The notes under the pieces are model-generated. The model made no database searches, had not been told where the DNA came from, and worked only from the letters and a program-made list of their open reading frames with translations. A stretch of DNA of 64,000 nucleotides from Paenibacillus prosopidis. GTDB taxonomy: Bacteria > Bacillota > Bacilli > Paenibacillales > Paenibacillaceae. Location of the stretch: the NCBI RefSeq assembly GCF_003337375.1, contig NZ_QPJD01000008.1:242674-306673 (forward strand), read 5' to 3'. This document shows, in pieces, positions 8,607 to 17,055 of this stretch (position 1 is the first letter of the stretch; every line of letters starts with the position of its first letter). The translations under genes and the position numbers were made by a program.

Positions 8607-9569
8607 ATGGAGAACACACCACTGACGGCGTCTGCCAAGACGGAATCCAATAAACCGGCGGGTTTTTTCACGAAACTGGTTCGACAGCGCGCCCTTGTCC
8701 TGATGTCTGTTCCGTTTATTTTATGGTTATTTATATTTAAATATTTGCCGCTGTGGGGCTGGACAATCGCGTTTCAAGATTTTAAGCCGGCTAAAGGCTT
8801 CTTTAATCAAAGATGGGTAGGCTTCGAGCATTTTTCGTTTTTGTTCCAGGATGAACGGTTTTTAAGAGTACTGCGAAACACGCTTGCAATGAGCTCAATA
8901 AATCTCGCGCTCGGCTTCGTTACAGCCATTATTCTAGCTCTTCTGTTGAATGAGGTACGGCATGTCTATTTCAAGCGTGTCGTTCAGACGGTCAGCTATT
9001 TGCCTCACTTTATTTCCTGGGTCGTAGCGGCCAGCATCGTACAATCGACGCTCTCGCCCGATGGGATCATTAACCAAATGATGCTTTGGTTCGGATGGGT
9101 GGACAAAGGCAATGAGATATTATTCCTCGGGATAGGGGAATATTTCTGGGGAATATTCGGGGCATCCTCGGTTTGGAAGGATGTAGGCTGGAATACCATC
9201 GTATATTTGGCTGCCATGACCATGATTGATCCGGCCCAATATGAGGCTGCGAAAATGGATGGCGCGAATCGGTTCCAGCGTATTTGGTACGTGACGCTGC
9301 CAGGCATTAAGCCGGTTATTATCGTCCTGCTGATTATGCAAATCGGACATCTGCTTGAAGCGGGCTTCGAACCGCAATACTTGCTCGGCAACGGCATGAA
9401 CGTGGACTATTCCGAGGTTATCGATATTTTCGTGCTCAAATACGGTATCGCACAAGGCAACTTCTCGCTCTCGGTCGCTGCGGGGATGTTTAAGACCGTA
9501 GTCAGCTTTATTTTATTGTTCGCTGCGAACTATTTAGCGAAGCGGATGGGCGAATCCAGATTGTTCTAA
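8607..9569 (+). CDS. LplB-type ABC sugar permease
   Basis: This 320-residue integral membrane permease has about six transmembrane helices, the first near residues 32-52 (VLMSVPFILWLFIF). The cytoplasmic EAA loop (EAAKMDGANRF) contacts the ATPase. It forms the channel heterodimer with the next gene product. GGAAGGAG lies 9 bases before the start. It is close in type to the permeases at 25488 and 36206. Import of xylo-oligosaccharides is inferred from the adjoining xylanase genes. Confidence 0.92.
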   Translation: MENTPLTASAKTESNKPAGFFTKLVRQRALVLMSVPFILWLFIFKYLPLWGWTIAFQDFKPAKGFFNQRWVGFEHFSFLFQDERFLRVLRNTLAMSSINLALGFVTAIILALLLNEVRHVYFKRVVQTVSYLPHFISWVVAASIVQSTLSPDGIINQMMLWFGWVDKGNEILFLGIGEYFWGIFGASSVWKDVGWNTIVYLAAMTMIDPAQYEAAKMDGANRFQRIWYVTLPGIKPVIIVLLIMQIGHLLEAGFEPQYLLGNGMNVDYSEVIDIFVLKYGIAQGNFSLSVAAGMFKTVVSFILLFAANYLAKRMGESRLF

Positions 9570-9582
9570 GGAGGGTTAGATC

Positions 9583-10530
9583 ATGGCAACAGCAGCTATA
9601 TCATCGTCGAAGCCGAAAAAGGCGCATCGCATATCTTCATCGCGCGAAGACCGGATTTTCGACATTTGCAACTATATCTTCTTGGTCCTGCTCATGGTCG
9701 TCACCTTGTATCCTTTTCTAAACACGGCGGCGATTTCTCTAAATCAAGCAAACGATACAATCCGCGGCGGCATCTATTTGTGGCCGAGATTGTTTACATG
9801 GGATAACTATGCATATGTATTCAAGGAAGCAAGCGTGTTTCATGCAACGATGATATCGGTGCTTCGGAGCGTGATTGGTACCGTGGTTACAGTATTCTGT
9901 TCGGCGATGGTCGCTTACACAATCAGCCGGCAGGACTTCGTTCTCCGCAAATTCGTGACGCTTGCGTTTATTTTGACCATGTATTTCAATGGCGGCTTAA
10001 TTCCGAACTTTCTGCTTGTACGCGAGCTGGGCATGCTCGGCACATTCTCGGTTTATATTATTCCCGGCATCATCGGCGTATTTAATTTGATCATTATTCG
10101 CTCCTTTATCGACGGACTGCCTGAAAGCATCCTCGAATCCGCCCGGATCGACGGCGCCGGCGATTTCACGACTTTTATCAAAATTGTGCTTCCGCTCTGC
10201 GTGCCGGTGTTAGCTACTGTAGCTCTCTTTACAGCCGTATACCAGTGGAATTCATGGTTCGACGTGTTCCTGTACAATTCGTCTTATCAGGAGCTGAGCA
10301 CTCTGCAGTACGAGCTGCAGAAGATTTTGCAAAACTCGAACGCATCATTAACGGCCCGCACAGCAAGTGATGCCTTTGCGAATGCTAATAATGATGCAGC
10401 GAATGCTGTCACTCCAATGGCGGTACGTGCTACGATGACGATCGTCGCGAGTTTGCCGATCATCATGGTGTATCCGTTCCTTCAAAAGTACTTCGTCAAA
10501 GGTATGATGGTTGGCGGAGTCAAGGGTTAA
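9583..10530 (+). CDS. LplC/YtcP-type ABC sugar permease
   Basis: This 315-residue partner permease has about six transmembrane helices (first about 30-50) and the EAA-loop sequence ESARIDGAGDF near residue 185. It ends KGMMVGGVKG, the characteristic tail of this permease subtype. It starts 14 bases after the LplB gene with GGAGGG upstream, so the two are translated from one message. The xylanase follows 31 bases downstream. Confidence 0.92.
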   Translation: MATAAISSSKPKKAHRISSSREDRIFDICNYIFLVLLMVVTLYPFLNTAAISLNQANDTIRGGIYLWPRLFTWDNYAYVFKEASVFHATMISVLRSVIGTVVTVFCSAMVAYTISRQDFVLRKFVTLAFILTMYFNGGLIPNFLLVRELGMLGTFSVYIIPGIIGVFNLIIIRSFIDGLPESILESARIDGAGDFTTFIKIVLPLCVPVLATVALFTAVYQWNSWFDVFLYNSSYQELSTLQYELQKILQNSNASLTARTASDAFANANNDAANAVTPMAVRATMTIVASLPIIMVYPFLQKYFVKGMMVGGVKG

Positions 10531-10560
10531 TGTCTACCCAAGAAAAGAGGAGAAAAACAA

Positions 10561-11571
10561 ATGATGCGACATTCTAATAATCCCGTGATACCTAAATTGT
10601 ATGAGGCATTCAGCCAATCCTTCGATATCGGTGCCGCTGTAAATACGAGAACGATACAGACGCAGAAAGAGCTTCTGGCCTATCACTATAACAGCATCAC
10701 ACCGGAAAATGAGATGAAGTTTGAAAGCCTGCATCCTTCGGAGGATACGTATACGTTCGAGCACGCGGATGAAATTGCCTCTTTCGCCAAAGCCCAAGGC
10801 ATGAAGCTCAGAGGGCATACGCTCGTGTGGCACAACCAAACGCCGGACTGGCTGTTCCGGGACAGCAAGGACGGCACAATTGAGGCCGAAACGCTGCTGA
10901 CCCGCATGAAAACGCATATCGATACCGTTGTGAAGCGGTACAAAGACAGCATATACGCCTGGGATGTCGTAAATGAGGTGATCGCGGATGAGGGAACAGA
11001 GCTGCTGCGACACTCAAAGTGGCTCGATATCGCGGGAGAAGGCTTCATTGCGAAAGCTTTTGAATACGCGCATGAGGCGGACCCGAAAGCGGTGCTGTTC
11101 TACAACGATTACAACGAGAGCAATCCCGTGAAGCGGGAAAAAATTTATAAGCTGGTTAAAGGCTTGGTCGACCACGGAGTTCCGATTCACGGCGTCGGGC
11201 TGCAGGCGCATTGGAATATCACGAATCCGGGATTGGACGACATTCGCAGCGCAATCGAGAGATATGCTTCCCTGGGGCTGCAGCTGCAAATTACGGAGAT
11301 GGATGTGTCGGTATTCGAACACGATGACCGGCGGACTGATTTAACCGCGCCGACAGAACGGATGAAGGAGCTGCAGACGGAGCGCTATGAACAGTTTTTC
11401 AAGCTGTTCCGCGAATACAAGCAGCACATTTCGGCGGTAACGTTCTGGGGTGCGGCCGATGATTATACATGGCTTGATTATTTCCCTGTTCGGAGCCGTA
11501 AAAATTGGCCGTTGCTGTTCGATGAGCAGCAGCAGCCGAAGGAAGCGTTCTGGCGCGTTATCAAGGGCTAG
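10561..11571 (+). CDS. Intracellular endo-1,4-beta-xylanase (GH10)
   Basis: This 336-residue GH10 (beta/alpha)8 barrel cuts beta-1,4-xylosyl links with retention. The acid/base Glu139 is in WDVVNE, the nucleophile Glu246 in ITEMD, and substrate-site sequences HTLVWHNQTP and TPENEMKFE are intact. There is no signal peptide or carbohydrate-binding domain. It is therefore expected to act in the cytoplasm on imported xylo-oligosaccharides, like the intracellular xylanases of Geobacillus and Paenibacillus JDR-2 aldouronate loci. AAGAGGAG precedes the start; a second adjacent ATG is possible. No GH67 alpha-glucuronidase or GH43 xylosidase is next to it. Confidence 0.95.
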   Translation: MMRHSNNPVIPKLYEAFSQSFDIGAAVNTRTIQTQKELLAYHYNSITPENEMKFESLHPSEDTYTFEHADEIASFAKAQGMKLRGHTLVWHNQTPDWLFRDSKDGTIEAETLLTRMKTHIDTVVKRYKDSIYAWDVVNEVIADEGTELLRHSKWLDIAGEGFIAKAFEYAHEADPKAVLFYNDYNESNPVKREKIYKLVKGLVDHGVPIHGVGLQAHWNITNPGLDDIRSAIERYASLGLQLQITEMDVSVFEHDDRRTDLTAPTERMKELQTERYEQFFKLFREYKQHISAVTFWGAADDYTWLDYFPVRSRKNWPLLFDEQQQPKEAFWRVIKG

Positions 11572-11607
11572 CGAAGCAATAACACTTTATGCCGGGGGGG
11601 ACTTACA

Positions 11608-12747
11608 ATGTCGGGGAAATTAGGCGCCTTCTATACAGGGCAATATCGTAACGTTTTTCTGGAATGCGGCTACAGGGAGGAGGAAATCGAAGCAAGGGTT
11701 CAGCATACGTGGAATGAGCTGTTCGAAGGCGATGAAGACACCCGGATTTATTACGAGGCAGGTGACGGCAAAGCGTATTTTCTCGACACCGGCAACCTGG
11801 ACGTAAGGACCGAGGGGATGTCCTACGGGATGATGATGGCGGTGCAGATGGACCGCAAGGACGTATTCGACCGTCTATGGAAGTGGACGATGGACCATAT
11901 GTACATGACGGATGGTCTGCATGCCGGCTATTTCGCGTGGTCGTGCAGTCAAGACGGCACGAGAAACGCGAACGGCCCGGCACCGGACGGGGAAGAGTTT
12001 TTTGCGATGGCGCTGCTGTTCGCCTCGTTTCGCTGGCAGGAGGGGCCGCCCCCGTTCGATTACGGCAGGCAGGCTCGCGATTTGCTGCACACGTGCATTC
12101 ATAAGGGAGAGAACGACGACGGTTATCCGATGTGGAACTCGGACAACAAGCTGATTAAGTTTATCCCAAACTGCGAATATTCAGATCCGTCGTATCATTT
12201 ACCGCATTTTTACGAACTGTTCGCCTTGTATGCCTACGAGGAGGACCGCGCGTTTTGGAAGCAGGCTGCGACAGCAAGCAGAGAGTATTTGAAAATTTCT
12301 TGCCATCCCGTAACAGGCCTGGCGCCGGAGTATGCCCACTACGATGGAACGCCGAATAACGACCGGGGCTACGGGCACTTCTTCAGCGATTCCTATCGGG
12401 TTGCGTGCAATGTCGGATTGGACTGGGAATGGTTCCGGGGCGACGCATGGGAAATCGAAGAAGCGAACAAGCTTCAATCGTTCTTCGCGGATAAGCAGCC
12501 GGACGATTACCGCCGGTATACGGTCGCTGGCGAGCCGTTCGAGGAAAAATCGCTGCATCCGGTCGGCTTGATTGCGGCGAACGCCATGGCGTCGCTTGCT
12601 GCCGACGGACCGCATGCGCGCGCCAATGTGGAGTTGTTTTGGAATACACCGGTCCGTACCGGCGCACGCAGATACTACGACAACTGTTTATATATGTTTG
12701 CCATGCTGGCCTTAAGCGGCAATTACCGGATGTGGCTGCCGAAATAA
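11608..12747 (+). CDS. GH8 reducing-end xylose-releasing exo-oligoxylanase
   Basis: This 379-residue (alpha/alpha)6-barrel GH8 enzyme matches the length and layout of Rex from Bacillus halodurans (EC 3.2.1.156), which trims xylose from the reducing end of xylo-oligosaccharides with inversion. The general acid is Glu69 in DVRTEGMSYG, and the NNDRGYGHFFSDSYR segment holds the expected catalytic base region. There is no signal peptide, so it acts in the cytoplasm after GH10. A GGGGGGG-rich ribosome site is just upstream of ATG 11608. It is the last gene of the locus. I see no convincing terminator after it, only a weak GC hairpin at 12761-12780 without a T run. Confidence 0.9.
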   Translation: MSGKLGAFYTGQYRNVFLECGYREEEIEARVQHTWNELFEGDEDTRIYYEAGDGKAYFLDTGNLDVRTEGMSYGMMMAVQMDRKDVFDRLWKWTMDHMYMTDGLHAGYFAWSCSQDGTRNANGPAPDGEEFFAMALLFASFRWQEGPPPFDYGRQARDLLHTCIHKGENDDGYPMWNSDNKLIKFIPNCEYSDPSYHLPHFYELFALYAYEEDRAFWKQAATASREYLKISCHPVTGLAPEYAHYDGTPNNDRGYGHFFSDSYRVACNVGLDWEWFRGDAWEIEEANKLQSFFADKQPDDYRRYTVAGEPFEEKSLHPVGLIAANAMASLAADGPHARANVELFWNTPVRTGARRYYDNCLYMFAMLALSGNYRMWLPK

Positions 12748-12920
12748 GCTTAGTTTTAGTCTGGGGGCCACCGGCTCCAGAAGTTCAAGAAACACCGATT
12801 TACTTCAAAGAGTCAAGACTAACCTTGATACTTTTCATAGGATCCTGACTAACATCCTGCTCTACGAAATAATACATGACGCCGACATCTCTGAGAATTC
12901 GGAAAATCGAAGGAAAATCG

Positions 12921-12968
12921 ATGAACATAAAGAAGCTTATCGTCCATACGCTTGAGCTTCAAAGCGCA
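12921..12968 (+). pseudogene. Possible 5' fragment of a lost gene
   Basis: AAGGAAAA lies before an ATG that begins MNIKKLIVHTLELQS. This resembles the N-terminus of Firmicutes nucleoid-associated (37-kD) proteins. After 15 codons the frame runs into the terminator of the opposing uracil permease gene, so any original gene is truncated. The likeness is from memory of the family only. Confidence 0.2.
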
Positions 12969-13019
12969 AAAAAAGGGCCATCTCAAAGCCGTGTAAACGA
13001 CGGTGAGATAGCCCTTTTG
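12966..13019 (-). terminator. Terminator of the uracil permease gene
   Basis: On the minus strand, AAAAGGGC...TGAGAT-type arms (12971-12985 and 13004-13018) form a stem of about 14 bp with one bulge, followed by a T run. It begins about 22 bases after the permease stop. Confidence 0.85.
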
Positions 13020-13040
13020 TATAGCCGGTTTGGCCCGGAA

Positions 13041-14342
13041 CTAATGCCCCGCCGCTTCGTGATCGTTCGAAAGCTTCAACACATCAAACAGCTTGAACAG
13101 CAAGCTAAGAACGATTGCGACTACTGTAGCGAGCGCCATGCCGGATAAGGAGAAATCGCCAATGGTCAATTTCACGCCGCTGAGGCCCGTAACGAGCACG
13201 ACTGTCGTCAGAAACAGGTTGGTCGGCTTGCTGTAATCAACCTTTGATTCCACAAGCATTCGAAGGCCGGAGGCGGCGATAACGCCGAACAGCAGAAGGG
13301 AGACACCGCCCATGACCGGCTCTGGTATTCCAGAGATTAATGCAGAAAACTTACCGGAGAACGAAAGCACAATCGCAATAACCGCTGCTCCTCCGATGAC
13401 GAATGTCGAGTAAACCTTGGTGATCGCCAGTACGCCGATATTTTCGCCGTACGTCGTGTTCGGCGTGGAGCCGACGAAGCCGGACAATACGGTTGAAATG
13501 CCGTTACCGAGCATGGAGCGGTGAAGACCGGGATCCTTCGACAAGTCTTTGTCGACGATGTTGCCCGTTACAACCAAATGACCGATGTGTTCCGCGATGA
13601 CGACAAGTGCCGCTGGAGCAATCGCAATGATCGCTGTCCAATGAAACTCAGGGAACATGAAATGCGGCGATTGGATCCACCCGCTTTTTGATACACCTGT
13701 GAAGTTCGTAAGACCCATGGAAAAAGCGATGACGTAACCGGTAACGATACCGACCAGAATCGGAATAATTCGCATAAAGCCGCGGAACAGTACAGAGCCG
13801 AGCACGGTAACAGCCAACGTTATCGTGGATAGGGTCACGATGCTAGGGTCCGGTACCCAGGTTGCCGGGTCTTTGCCAAGAGGAACGATCCACCCGGACA
13901 TCCGTGCCGCGACTGGAATAAGCTCCAAGCCAATAATAGCGACGATAGCGCCCATGGCCGCCGGCGGAAATACGACATGGATCCAACCCGTGCCAGCCGC
14001 TTGAATAATGAGTGCCACGATCGTGAATATCAAGCCGGCAAAAATAAATCCGCCTAAAGCTGCGGCGTAACTGCCGCCGCCTGCTGCTTGATCGCCGATA
14101 ACCGCGCCGGCAGGAGCTAGAAAAGCGAAGCTTGAGCCCAGATACGCTGGAATTTTTCCTTTACAAATCCACAAATACAGCAGCGTGCCGATACCGTTCA
14201 TCAGCAAACAAATCGCCGGATCGACGCCAAGTAAATTCGGTACGAGTACGGTTGAACCGAACATGGCAAAAAGATGCTGCAGGCTGAGCATGATGCTTTG
14301 CCCTATAGGAGGTCTTTCATGGACCCCGATTACGTTTTTCAT
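13041..14342 (-). CDS. uraA: Uracil permease (NCS2 family)
   Basis: This 433-residue nucleobase:proton symporter has about 12-14 transmembrane segments. Family marks include the N-terminal LQHLFAMFGSTVLVP, the QSP-like region near TPNTTYGENIGV, and ending helices GLSGVKLTIGDFSLSGMALA. It imports uracil for salvage. TGGAGG lies about 10 bases before the start. The upstream regulator gene at 14462 ends 120 bases before it on the same strand. No PyrR-type leader was recognised, so cotranscription with the regulator is possible. The terminator at 12966-13019 ends the unit. Confidence 0.9.
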   Translation of the reverse strand: MKNVIGVHERPPIGQSIMLSLQHLFAMFGSTVLVPNLLGVDPAICLLMNGIGTLLYLWICKGKIPAYLGSSFAFLAPAGAVIGDQAAGGGSYAAALGGFIFAGLIFTIVALIIQAAGTGWIHVVFPPAAMGAIVAIIGLELIPVAARMSGWIVPLGKDPATWVPDPSIVTLSTITLAVTVLGSVLFRGFMRIIPILVGIVTGYVIAFSMGLTNFTGVSKSGWIQSPHFMFPEFHWTAIIAIAPAALVVIAEHIGHLVVTGNIVDKDLSKDPGLHRSMLGNGISTVLSGFVGSTPNTTYGENIGVLAITKVYSTFVIGGAAVIAIVLSFSGKFSALISGIPEPVMGGVSLLLFGVIAASGLRMLVESKVDYSKPTNLFLTTVVLVTGLSGVKLTIGDFSLSGMALATVVAIVLSLLFKLFDVLKLSNDHEAAGH

Positions 14343-14461
14343 TTTGAGACTGCCTCCATTAAATATGTAGTTTATGAAAAGACCCTTGTCGATTCTACAT
14401 ATTCAGTATTGGTTTGGCAAGTGTTTTCTTATAACAGTAACAGTCCTATTAGATGTTTCTT

Positions 14462-15376
14462 TTACTTCTCGATAACATCGTATAAAACTCTGGCAATCAG
14501 ATCCTGCTTGTAATTCCCGAAGTGTTGTCCGTAAATGGTCAGTCCTCCCGCTTGTCCTGTTTCGGAAACGCCGATTTTGAACTTAATATCCATATGCTCA
14601 TGCAGCTTCAGATCGTTAATGGTCACCTTAGAAATTAGGCAGCCATCGATGAACGTACCGCTTTCGTTAATGCGGAGGAGCTTTAGGAGTCCATACTGGT
14701 TCAGGTGGGGCGGCCACCAATCCGGATTATTTGTCCCTTTCTCGCCGCCGAAGTCGCCGGGGGAGGTCCATACGCCAAGCATGATATTGTTCACGCTGAA
14801 GACAATATCAGAGGGGTAATCGTTATTGTAGCCCGGCGCTTCCGAGCTTAGCTCCATGATGAACTGAAGCTCTTTGAAATGATGATTCCGTTTGAGGTAA
14901 TTTGGAATCCGGTATTCAAGGAAACCCTTTGTCAACCATACGATTCCCGCGTTTATGCGCTCCGGATCGGCGAAATAACGCGGATTGTCGAATTCGCCGA
15001 TAATGCTGTCATTGGTTGCCAGACCGCAGGTCGGTTCGGAATGATAGTCGCAATAATGGCCAACCTGTATTTCAACCTCATAGATGCTTTCCACGCCTTT
15101 CTTACGCAATTCGACGGTTAGCAGATCTTCATTTAAATAGCAAATTTTCTGAATGCCGTGCTTGCCTACCGCAGTCGTAATATCAATGAGTCCGCTTTCC
15201 TCCAGTTTCTTGATGTGCATCGTAATCGCGCCGTTCGTAAGGCCAAGCTTCTCTGCGATTTCGTTCATGTTTAAGCTATCGTATTTGGTTAACAGCTGTA
15301 GAATTTCAATTCGAATTTCAGAGCTTAATGCTTTGAAAATATTTAATCCTGAACGGAGTTCTTTGATATGGATCAA
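14462..15376 (-). CDS. Winged-helix (ArsR-type) regulator with a novel C-terminal domain
   Basis: This protein of about 304 residues has an ArsR-like winged helix at 1-85 (ALSSEIRIEILQLL, then MNEIAEKLGLTNGAITMHIKKLEESGL) and a C-terminal domain of about 200 residues. That domain carries PTCGL, PRYFADPE, EYRIPNYL, SSEAP, GVWTSPGDFGG and FGNYKQDL, all shared with the regulator at 50480-51379. I start at TTG 15376, which has AAGGCGG 6 bases upstream and aligns with its paralog. An upstream ATG at 15403 lacks a ribosome site. It is divergent from the sugar importer at 15711 and probably represses it. The C-terminal domain looks like a beta-rich ligand sensor, but I do not recognise its family. 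Confidence 0.85.
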   Translation of the reverse strand: MIHIKELRSGLNIFKALSSEIRIEILQLLTKYDSLNMNEIAEKLGLTNGAITMHIKKLEESGLIDITTAVGKHGIQKICYLNEDLLTVELRKKGVESIYEVEIQVGHYCDYHSEPTCGLATNDSIIGEFDNPRYFADPERINAGIVWLTKGFLEYRIPNYLKRNHHFKELQFIMELSSEAPGYNNDYPSDIVFSVNNIMLGVWTSPGDFGGEKGTNNPDWWPPHLNQYGLLKLLRINESGTFIDGCLISKVTINDLKLHEHMDIKFKIGVSETGQAGGLTIYGQHFGNYKQDLIARVLYDVIEK

Positions 15377-15403
15377 GATGAACCGCCTTCTTTCCGCCTT
15401 CAT

Positions 15404-15415
15404 TGTTTTAAAACA
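15404..15415. promoter_or_regulatory. Candidate operator near the regulator start
   Basis: TGTTTTAAAACA is a perfect 12-base palindrome 28 bases upstream of the regulator's TTG start. Read on the minus strand it sits in ACTGTTTTAAAACA, sharing ACTGTTTTA with the site at 15654-15669. It may serve autoregulation. Confidence 0.35.
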
Positions 15416-15614
15416 GTATAAACTAAAAGGCTGAATGTGAGAAGAGAATTAGCCGAATATGACTATTTACTTATTCTAATGAACTCTTACATAGCGTATC
15501 TGCTTATTTCAACTTGAAATCAGTACGAAAAATGTCATTATTAGTCGAAATAAACCATCTTTAGTTTAAATTAATATCAATAAAATCAATATAGTAAACG
15601 CATACATTTCCATA

Positions 15615-15643
15615 TTGACAAGTTAATTGGTTGAATTTATGAT
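15615..15643 (+). promoter_or_regulatory. Promoter of the MalEFG-type importer operon
   Basis: TTGACA (15615-15620), a 17-base spacer and TATGAT (15638-15643) form a near-consensus SigA promoter about 68 bases before the binding-protein start. Confidence 0.75.
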
Positions 15644-15653
15644 TAAAACGCAA

Positions 15654-15669
15654 ACTGTTTTATAAAAGT
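15654..15669. promoter_or_regulatory. Candidate operator at the importer transcription start
   Basis: ACTGTTTTATAAAAGT, with the TTTTATAAAA palindrome at its core, lies 10 bases after the -10 box. Repressor binding here would block initiation. It shares ACTGTTTTA with the site beside the regulator gene. Confidence 0.4.
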
Positions 15670-15710
15670 TTAAAGTAAATCAATTAAACTATTTTAAGGG
15701 GGAAAAAGAA

Positions 15711-17018
15711 GTGAAGAAGCAACTGCTTGTGATACTCTCTCTTCTGATTATGCTCACAGCCTTGTTGACAGCCTGCTCGAGTAATAATGGCAATGCAGGA
15801 AATTCCGGAGATGGCAGCGGGAAGACGACCAATCTGGAATTTTGGACGTTCAATGAGCTTCATGAAAAGTTCTACCAGGACATGACGAAGCGTTGGAACG
15901 AAGCTAATCCGGACCGGCAAATCAAGCTGACAGCTAACGTATACCCTTACGATGATATGCATAATAAATTGTTGGTAGCGCTTCAATCCGGGAAGGGGGC
16001 GCCCGATATTGCCGATATCGAGTTGAACAAATTTCCAAACTTCCTGAAAGGCGAACCGCAGCTCTTGTCTTTAAATGATGTAATTGAGCCGGAGCTGAAC
16101 AATTTGGTTAAATCCAGGCTGGATATTTACGCTAAGGATGGCCAATATTACGGAATTGATTTTCACGTAGGCGCTGCAGTTATCTATTATAACAAAGAGA
16201 TTCTCGACAAAGCGGGAGTCAATCCTGACGATATTAAGACATGGGCTGATTTTGAATCGGCCGGTCAGAAGGTGCTTGATCAAACAGGCGTTCCGATGAC
16301 ATCGCTGGAAACGAGCGACCTTTGGTCGCTGTGGCCGCAAGTTGCCCAAGCACCGGGAAACGACGACTTCCAAACGGCGGATGGCCAGTTGAATATAACA
16401 AGTCCAATTGTTGTGAATGCGCTCAACTATCAACAGGGCTTGCTTGAGAAAGGCATCGCGATACCTGTTCCAGGCGGTAATCACCATTCGGAAGAGTATT
16501 ACGGCTTGATGAACGGCGGCGGCGTTGCTTCCGTATGGATGCCGATGTGGTATATGGGACGGTTTACCGATTATATGCCTGATTTGAAAGGTAAAATGGT
16601 TATTAAGCCAATGCCGGCTTGGAAGGCAGACGAGCCGCGTTCCGCAGGTATGGGCGGCACAGGGACCGCCGTAACGAAGACCTCTAAGAACCCGGAGATT
16701 GCTAAAGAGTTTTTGGCGTTCGCCAAGCTCTCCAAGGAAGGCAATATCGAAATATGGAATCAGCTCGGCTTTGATCCACTCCGCTCGGACGTATGGGATG
16801 CACCTGAGCTTAAAGAGCCGAACAAATTTACGGATTATTTCGGTACTGATATTTTCAGCGTACTTACAGAAGTGAAAGAAGAGATCGAAGGGGTCAACAT
16901 TAATGAGAAAACGCCTACGATTTCCGATATGTTCAGAACATCAGTAATTGTCCGTATTCTGCTCGACAAAGAAAACACCGAGAAGGTACTGAAGGAAGCA
17001 GCCGAGCAGTTAAAATAA
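15711..17018 (+). CDS. MalE-type extracellular sugar-binding lipoprotein
   Basis: This 435-residue lipoprotein has a signal peptide ending in LLTAC, lipidated at about Cys22, and a Ser/Asn/Gly linker. The mature part is a CUT1 (family 1) sugar-binding protein: LEFWTFNELHEKFYQDMTKRWNEANP, KGAPDIADIE, and the FLAFAKLSKEGN C-lobe helix. This is a different subtype from the LplA proteins in this window, being shorter and MalE-like. The start is GTG with AAGGGGGA upstream. It heads an operon with two permeases and is divergent from the winged-helix regulator. No enzyme gene accompanies it, so its sugar is unknown. Confidence 0.92.
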   Translation: MKKQLLVILSLLIMLTALLTACSSNNGNAGNSGDGSGKTTNLEFWTFNELHEKFYQDMTKRWNEANPDRQIKLTANVYPYDDMHNKLLVALQSGKGAPDIADIELNKFPNFLKGEPQLLSLNDVIEPELNNLVKSRLDIYAKDGQYYGIDFHVGAAVIYYNKEILDKAGVNPDDIKTWADFESAGQKVLDQTGVPMTSLETSDLWSLWPQVAQAPGNDDFQTADGQLNITSPIVVNALNYQQGLLEKGIAIPVPGGNHHSEEYYGLMNGGGVASVWMPMWYMGRFTDYMPDLKGKMVIKPMPAWKADEPRSAGMGGTGTAVTKTSKNPEIAKEFLAFAKLSKEGNIEIWNQLGFDPLRSDVWDAPELKEPNKFTDYFGTDIFSVLTEVKEEIEGVNINEKTPTISDMFRTSVIVRILLDKENTEKVLKEAAEQLK

Positions 17019-17019
17019 C

Positions 17020-17039
17020 AGGTTTGCATTCGCAAACCT
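17020..17039. repeat. AGGTTTGC hairpin between binding-protein and permease genes
   Basis: AGGTTTGC and GCAAACCT form a perfect 8-bp stem with loop ATTC, 1 base after the binding-protein stop. The same motif followed by a purine-rich ribosome site and AATCATG recurs at 39936-39972, ahead of a YesN gene. Confidence 0.6.
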
Positions 17040-17055
17040 TTAAGGAGGGGGAATC

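Noticed and set aside
12761..12780. A GC hairpin after the GH8 gene as a terminator
   Set aside because: The stem is imperfect and no T run follows.
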